The position numbers and the translations under genes are program-made. Shown here one piece after another: positions 59,610-64,000 of a stretch of DNA of 64,000 bases. The stretch lies in NCBI GenBank assembly GCA_006218025.1, contig VBWA01000012.1, positions 1-64,000 of the forward strand, in the 5' to 3' direction. Within the stretch, counting starts at the first letter, position 1, and the number at the start of each line of letters is the position of its first letter. Origin of the DNA: Rhodocyclaceae bacterium (GTDB lineage: Bacteria; Pseudomonadota; Gammaproteobacteria; Burkholderiales; Rhodocyclaceae). The notes below the pieces were generated by a model that saw nothing but the letters and a program-made list of their open reading frames with translations, made no database searches and had not been told where the DNA came from.

Positions 59610-61340
59610 ATGTTATCCCCCCCCGAGCAGAATGATCCAGTGCAAGCCATGTTTCAGGCGGGAAGTGCCATGGCCAAAGGCTTCAGCGAGTTTCTCGCCC
59701 AGCAGCAGGCGGCGGTCGCACCGGCCGGGGTGAATCCCGCGGCGTGGAACGCCGAGTCGGCAGAACTCAAGAAACTGCAGCAGGAATGGATGGAGCGCCA
59801 CGCCCAGCTCTGGCAAGGCATGCTGGGCAAGGCTCCCGACCAGCCGGCGCCGCTGGTGGCCGTGCCGCCCCCAGGCGACAAGCGCTTCGACCATCCGGCA
59901 TGGGCCGAGAGCCCGGTGTATGACTATCTGCGCCAGGCCTATCTGATCAATGCCGAGTACATGAAGCGCATGGCCGAGGCGGCGCCCGTGACCGACGGCC
60001 AGGCGAAGAACCGCATGCGTTTCCTGACGCGGCAAATGGTCGACGCGATGGCGCCGTCCAACTACCTCGCGACCAATCCCGAGTTCGTCAAGAAGGCGCT
60101 CGAAACCAACGGCAGCAGCATCCAGCAGGGCATACAGAATCTGCTCGGCGATTTGGAGAAGGGCCGCATTTCGATGACCGACGACAGCGCCTTCGAGGTC
60201 GGCCGCAACCTGGCCGTCACGCCCGGGGCGGTGGTGTTCGAAAACGAACTGATGCAGCTCATCCAGTATTCGCCGACCACCGACAAGGTCGCGGAGCGGC
60301 CCTTCCTGATGGTGCCGCCCTGCATCAACAAGTACTACATCCTCGATTTGCAACCGGAAAATTCGCTGGTGCGCTATGCGGTGGAGCAGGGCAACACGGT
60401 GTTCCTGGTTTCCTGGCGCAACGTGCAGGCCGACCTCGGGCATCTGACCTGGGACGATTACATCGAGAAGGGCGCGCTGACCGCAATCAAGGCGGTGCAG
60501 GACATCTGCAAGGTCAAGCAGATCAACGCCCTGGGCTTCTGCGTCGGCGGCACGATACTCGGCGCCGCGCTTTCCGTCGCGCGCATTCGCGGCGAAAATC
60601 CGGTGGCCTCGCTCACGCTGCTGACCACGCTGCTGGATTTCTCCGAAACCGGCGAGATCGGCTACTTCATCGACGAGACGGCGGTTCAGGCGCGCGAGGC
60701 CAGCATCGGCAAGGGCGGCCTGCTGCGCGGCAGCGAGTTGGCCTCGGTGTTTTCGGCGCTGCGCGCCAACGACCTGATCTGGCAATACGTGGTGGGCAAC
60801 TACCTCAAGGGCACCAAGCCGCCGGCCTTCGACCTGCTCTACTGGAATGCCGACGCGACCAATCTGCCCGGCCCCTTCCTCGCCTGGTATCTGCGCAACC
60901 TGTATCTCGAAAACAGCCTGCGGGTTCCCGGCAAGCTGGAAATGTGCGGCGTCAAGGCCGATCTCGGCCGGGTCGACGTGCCCGCATTCCTCTATGCGAG
61001 CCGCGAAGACCACATCGTGCCGTGGAAGACCTCCTATCAGACGCGCAGCCTGCTCGGCGGCGAAACGACTTTCGTCCTCGGCGCCTCGGGGCACATTGCC
61101 GGCGTCATCAATCCGCCGGCGAAGAACAAGCGCAGTCACTGGCTGAGCGACAGCAAGACCGCCAATGCCGATGAGTGGTTCGATGCCGCGACGGAAGTCA
61201 AAGGCAGCTGGTGGCCGGTGTGGGCGGAGTGGCTCAAGGGCCATGGCGGCAAGGAAGTTCCGGCGCGCGGAAAGCTGGGAAGCAAGGCCTATCCGCCAGG
61301 CGAGCCCGCTCCCGGGCGCTATGTCAAGGAAAAGGCATAA
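59610..61340 (+). CDS. phaC: Class I poly(3-hydroxyalkanoate) synthase PhaC
   Basis: 576 residues from the ATG at 59610 (AGGAG upstream). The lipase-box-like active site GFCVGGT puts the catalytic Cys near 311; the catalytic Asp is in REDHIVPWKTSY and the His in GASGHIAGVINPP. The N-terminal PhaC_N domain (about 85-250) is complete. It polymerises 3-hydroxyacyl-CoA into PHA granules. Followed 88 bp later by two reductase genes. Confidence 0.95.
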   Translation: MLSPPEQNDPVQAMFQAGSAMAKGFSEFLAQQQAAVAPAGVNPAAWNAESAELKKLQQEWMERHAQLWQGMLGKAPDQPAPLVAVPPPGDKRFDHPAWAESPVYDYLRQAYLINAEYMKRMAEAAPVTDGQAKNRMRFLTRQMVDAMAPSNYLATNPEFVKKALETNGSSIQQGIQNLLGDLEKGRISMTDDSAFEVGRNLAVTPGAVVFENELMQLIQYSPTTDKVAERPFLMVPPCINKYYILDLQPENSLVRYAVEQGNTVFLVSWRNVQADLGHLTWDDYIEKGALTAIKAVQDICKVKQINALGFCVGGTILGAALSVARIRGENPVASLTLLTTLLDFSETGEIGYFIDETAVQAREASIGKGGLLRGSELASVFSALRANDLIWQYVVGNYLKGTKPPAFDLLYWNADATNLPGPFLAWYLRNLYLENSLRVPGKLEMCGVKADLGRVDVPAFLYASREDHIVPWKTSYQTRSLLGGETTFVLGASGHIAGVINPPAKNKRSHWLSDSKTANADEWFDAATEVKGSWWPVWAEWLKGHGGKEVPARGKLGSKAYPPGEPAPGRYVKEKA

Positions 61341-61428
61341 TGAACAAGCCGGGTGTTTGCGAGGGGCGCGGCGACCGGCGTAGCGATGAAGATAACGCCC
61401 CAGCAACAACAACGAGAGGAGAAGCAAA

Positions 61429-62169
61429 ATGCTGCGAGTGGCACTGGTAACTGGCGGAATGGGCGGCCTCGGCGAGGCGATCTGCATCAAGCTGGCGGCG
61501 CTCGGCTACAAGGTGGTGACCACCTACAGCCCCAGCAACACCAAGGCACACGAATGGCTGCGCACCATGAACGACATGGGCTACGGCTTCAAGGCCTATC
61601 CCTGTGACGTCGGTGACTTCGATTCGGCCAAGGCCTGCGTCGCGCAGGTGACCAAGGATGTCGGCGCGGTGGAAGTGCTGGTGAATAACGCCGGCATCAC
61701 GCGCGACATGACATTCAAGAAAATGACCAAGGCCGACTGGGATGCGGTGATTCACACCAATCTCGATTCCTGCTTCAACATGACCAAGCAGGTGATGGAC
61801 GGCATGATGGAACGCGGCTGGGGTCGGGTCATCAACATCTCCTCGGTCAATGGACAGAAGGGCGCTTTCGGCCAGACCAACTATTCGGCGGCCAAGGCCG
61901 GCATGCACGGTTTCACCAAGGCGCTGGCGCTGGAAGTGGCGAAAAAGGGCGTCACGGTGAACACCATATCCCCGGGCTACATCGGCACCAAGATGGTCAT
62001 GGCGATTCCGCAGGAAGTGCTGGAAAGCAAGATCCTGCCGCAGATTCCGCAATCGCGCCTGGGCAAGCCGGAAGAAGTTGCCGGCCTGGTGGCCTACCTG
62101 TCCTCGGAAGAGGCGGCCTTTGTTACCGGCGCCAACATCTCGATCAACGGTGGTCAGCACATGTACTGA
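61429..62169 (+). CDS. phaB: Acetoacetyl-CoA reductase PhaB, copy 1
   Basis: 246 residues, strong AGGAG upstream. SDR fold: TGGMGGLGEAI (NADPH site), NNAGITRDMTF and the catalytic Ser/Tyr/Lys in NISSVNGQKG and NYSAAKAG. Reduces acetoacetyl-CoA to (R)-3-hydroxybutyryl-CoA for PhaC. It has a very similar neighbour (62251-62991). Confidence 0.93.
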   Translation: MLRVALVTGGMGGLGEAICIKLAALGYKVVTTYSPSNTKAHEWLRTMNDMGYGFKAYPCDVGDFDSAKACVAQVTKDVGAVEVLVNNAGITRDMTFKKMTKADWDAVIHTNLDSCFNMTKQVMDGMMERGWGRVINISSVNGQKGAFGQTNYSAAKAGMHGFTKALALEVAKKGVTVNTISPGYIGTKMVMAIPQEVLESKILPQIPQSRLGKPEEVAGLVAYLSSEEAAFVTGANISINGGQHMY

Positions 62170-62250
62170 TCCACGCCGGGCGCCAGGCTGCGGCTTGCAG
62201 CGCGCCTGCCGCCCGCAAAGGTTTTTTAGTCGTTATAGGAAGTTTCAGAA

Positions 62251-62991
62251 ATGGCAAAACGAATTGCATTGGTAACGGGCGCAATGGGAGGCCTGGGCAC
62301 AGCGATCTGCAAGGCGCTGTCGCAAAGCGGATTCACCGTGGTGGCGAACTGCCTGCCCAATTTCCCGCCCAAGGACGAGTGGCTGGCCAAAATGAAGAGC
62401 GACGGTTTCGAATTCATCGTCGCCGAGGCCGATGTCACCGATTACGATGGCTGTGCCGCGATGGTCAGGAAGATCGAAGCTGAAGTCGGCCCGATCGACG
62501 TGCTGGTGAACAACGCCGGCATCACGCGCGACGCCGTGTTCAAGAAGATGGACAAGGGCCAGTGGGATGCGGTGCTGTCCACCAACCTCGACTCGGTGTT
62601 CAACGTGACCCATCAGGTGTTGACCGGCATGGCCGATCGGGGCTGGGGCCGCGTCATCAACATGTCATCGGTGAATGGCATCAAGGGGCAGTTCGGCCAG
62701 GCCAACTACTCCGCGGCGAAGGCCGGCATTCTCGGCTTCACCCGCGCCATCGCCGCCGAAGTGGCAAAGAAGGGTGTCACGGTCAACGCGATCGCCCCCG
62801 GCTATATCGGTACCGACATGGTCATGGCGATCAAGCAGGAAGTGCGCGATTCGATCGTGGCGACCATTCCGGTGGGCCGCCTGGGCAAGCCGGAAGAAAT
62901 CGGCGCCCTGTGCGCCTATCTGGTGTCCGACCTTGCCGGCTACATGACCGGCGCCACGTTGAACATCAATGGCGGCTTGCATTACTGCTGA
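62251..62991 (+). CDS. phaB: Acetoacetyl-CoA reductase PhaB, copy 2
   Basis: 246 residues with the same motifs (TGAMGGLGTAI, NNAGITRDAVF, NMSSVNGIKG, NYSAAKAG). It is clearly paralogous to copy 1 but has differences in the substrate-facing loop (CLPNFPPKDEWLAKM in place of YSPSNTKAHEWLRTM). The two copies may differ in cofactor or chain-length preference. An 81-bp spacer separates them. Confidence 0.93.
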   Translation: MAKRIALVTGAMGGLGTAICKALSQSGFTVVANCLPNFPPKDEWLAKMKSDGFEFIVAEADVTDYDGCAAMVRKIEAEVGPIDVLVNNAGITRDAVFKKMDKGQWDAVLSTNLDSVFNVTHQVLTGMADRGWGRVINMSSVNGIKGQFGQANYSAAKAGILGFTRAIAAEVAKKGVTVNAIAPGYIGTDMVMAIKQEVRDSIVATIPVGRLGKPEEIGALCAYLVSDLAGYMTGATLNINGGLHYC

Positions 62992-63017
62992 ACCTGCCTG
63001 ATTCAGGCAGACTGGCC

Positions 63018-63033
63018 CCCCGCCGCGGCGGGG
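63018..63033. terminator. GC palindrome after phaB (weak terminator)
   Basis: A perfect 16-bp palindrome CCCCGCCGCGGCGGGG followed by AGGTCGTTTCT. No long T-run, so only a weak or rho-aided terminator. Confidence 0.4.
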
Positions 63034-63084
63034 AGGTCGTTTCTACTGCCGTGGTAGTACAATGATTCGATGGAGGAAAATACA

Positions 63085-63633
63085 ATGGCCGCACAGAGCC
63101 GTCTCATCAAGAAATATCCGAATCGCCGCCTGTATGACACCCGCACCAGCACCTACATCACGCTGGCCGATATCAAGGAACTGGTCCTGGCTCACGAGGC
63201 GTTTCAGGTCGTCGACGCCAAGTCCGGCGACGATCTGACGCGGGCCATCCTGTTGCAGGTCATCCTCGAAGAAGAGGCCGGCGGTGCGCCGATGTTCTCT
63301 TCGGAGCTGCTGTCGCAGATGATCCGCTTCTACGGCAATGCGATGCAGGGCATGATGGGCAACTACATCGAGAACAACATCAAGTCCTTCACCGAGGTGC
63401 AATCCAAGCTCAAGGAACAGGCCAAGGCGCTGTATGGCGAAACCCCGGGCGACAGCCAGGATCTCTGGGCGCAGTTCCTCAAGTTTCAGGGACCGGCCAT
63501 GCAGCACATGATGGGCACCTACGTCGAGCAGAGCCAGAAAATGTTCCAGCAGATGCAGGACACCATGCAGGAACAGACGCGCAAGATATTCCCCGGCATC
63601 TACGTCAAGCCCGAAGAAACCGAGAAGAAGTAG
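63085..63633 (+). CDS. phaR: PHA synthesis repressor PhaR
   Basis: 182 residues from the second ATG (63085), which has GGAGG at 63071-63075; an earlier ATG at 63070 would add 5 residues. The N-terminal DNA-binding part [20 protein letters not shown] (residues 5-24) and the two helix-rich PHB accumulation domains are typical. PhaR represses phasin and pha genes and is released when it binds PHA. It ends 2 bp before rimO. Confidence 0.95.
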   Translation: MAAQSRLIKKYPNRRLYDTRTSTYITLADIKELVLAHEAFQVVDAKSGDDLTRAILLQVILEEEAGGAPMFSSELLSQMIRFYGNAMQGMMGNYIENNIKSFTEVQSKLKEQAKALYGETPGDSQDLWAQFLKFQGPAMQHMMGTYVEQSQKMFQQMQDTMQEQTRKIFPGIYVKPEETEKK

Positions 63634-63635
63634 TT

Positions 63636-64000
63636 TTGGCAACGCGACGCAAGACCAAGGCGCCGACAGTCGGCTTCGTGTCGCTGGGGTGCCCCAAGGC
63701 GGCGTCCGACGCGGAACAGATCCTGACCCGGCTGCGCGCCGAGGGTTACGAAATCTCCGGCAGCTATGACGGCGCCGATCTCGTGGTGGTCAATACCTGC
63801 GGCTTCATCGATGCGGCGGTCGAGGAATCGCTCGACGCCATCGGCGAGGCCTTGGCCGAAAACGGCAAGGTGATCGTCACCGGCTGCCTCGGCGCCAAGA
63901 AGGACGCGGCGGGCAACGACATCGTGCGCGCCGTGCACCCCAAGGTACTCGCGGTCACCGGGCCGCATGCCATGGCGGAAGTCATGGCGGCCGTGCATCT
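63636..64000 (+). CDS. rimO: Ribosomal protein S12 methylthiotransferase RimO (partial, C-terminus beyond window)
   Basis: 122 residues are seen from a TTG at 63636. The N-terminal MTTase domain shows [19 protein letters not shown] with the first cluster Cys, [16 protein letters not shown] with the second and [10 protein letters not shown] with the third, which together bind an iron-sulphur cluster. RimO methylthiolates Asp89 of S12. The SPL (radical SAM) and TRAM domains lie outside the window. Confidence 0.93.
   Translation, partial: MATRRKTKAPTVGFVSLGCPKAASDAEQILTRLRAEGYEISGSYDGADLVVVNTCGFIDAAVEESLDAIGEALAENGKVIVTGCLGAKKDAAGNDIVRAVHPKVLAVTGPHAMAEVMAAVH

Noticed and set aside
59613-61490. 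625-codon open frame opposite phaC
   Set aside because: Antisense to PhaC with His/Arg-rich shadow composition.

Overview
The window looks like a chromosomal segment of a PHA-accumulating betaproteobacterium (Rhodocyclales or Sterolibacteriaceae-like). The right part carries a conserved betaproteobacterial housekeeping series (HAD phosphatase, hda, AI-2E permease, purM, miaA, mutL, purN, rsmB, rlmB, bamD, rluD, pgeF) followed by a phaC-phaB-phaB-phaR cluster and the start of rimO. The left part is an integrative conjugative element (ICE) or a remnant of one. This assignment rests on protein families and gene order, not on a database search.

Layout. (1) 0.6-19.5 kb, minus strand: one long, tightly packed F-type (MPF_F) type IV secretion operon read from a lytic transglycosylase and pilin (traA) through traL, E, K, B, dsbC, traV, C, trbI, an S26 peptidase, traW, U, trbC, a traN split into two ORFs, a small exported protein, traF, H and G. 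Most joints are 4-bp stop/start overlaps. (2) 19.5-24 kb, plus strand: a divergent region with paired hairpins (possible oriT), then a MobH-type relaxase (traI, apparently internally deleted), coupling protein traD, a DUF4400-type membrane protein and a small HTH regulator. (3) 24-26.4 kb, minus strand: small ORFs separated by hairpin elements that resemble integron attC sites, with no integrase in view. (4) 27.1-35.4 kb, plus strand: a defence island with a TIR-like effector gene, a fused ABC-ATPase/TOPRIM (DUF4435) gene resembling one-protein PARIS, and a coupled three-gene operon (STAS/GHKL ATPase, phosphoribosyltransferase-like protein, nucleoside phosphorylase-like effector). I cannot match this last combination to a named system. 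(5) 35.5-38.7 kb: a decay zone with an ABC-transporter fragment, a truncated IS66 transposase, a truncated HEPN-like gene, an IS110 fragment, and an AbiE module that keeps AbiEi but has lost AbiEii. (6) A tRNA-Ser(GCU) at 39.0-39.1 kb whose 3' end faces the island; it is the likely island boundary. (7) 39.2-64 kb: host core genome.

How it fits together. The tra operon builds the pilus and mating apparatus, TraI and TraD process and deliver DNA, and the accessory block between traD and the tRNA carries cassettes and anti-phage genes, as is usual for ICE hot spots. In the host part, several conserved proteins (MutL, MiaA, RluD, PgeF, RsmB, the PLD protein) contain in-frame insertions encoded by short GC-rich repeats that recur in intergenic DNA. 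The PHA genes form a synthesis unit with their repressor PhaR.
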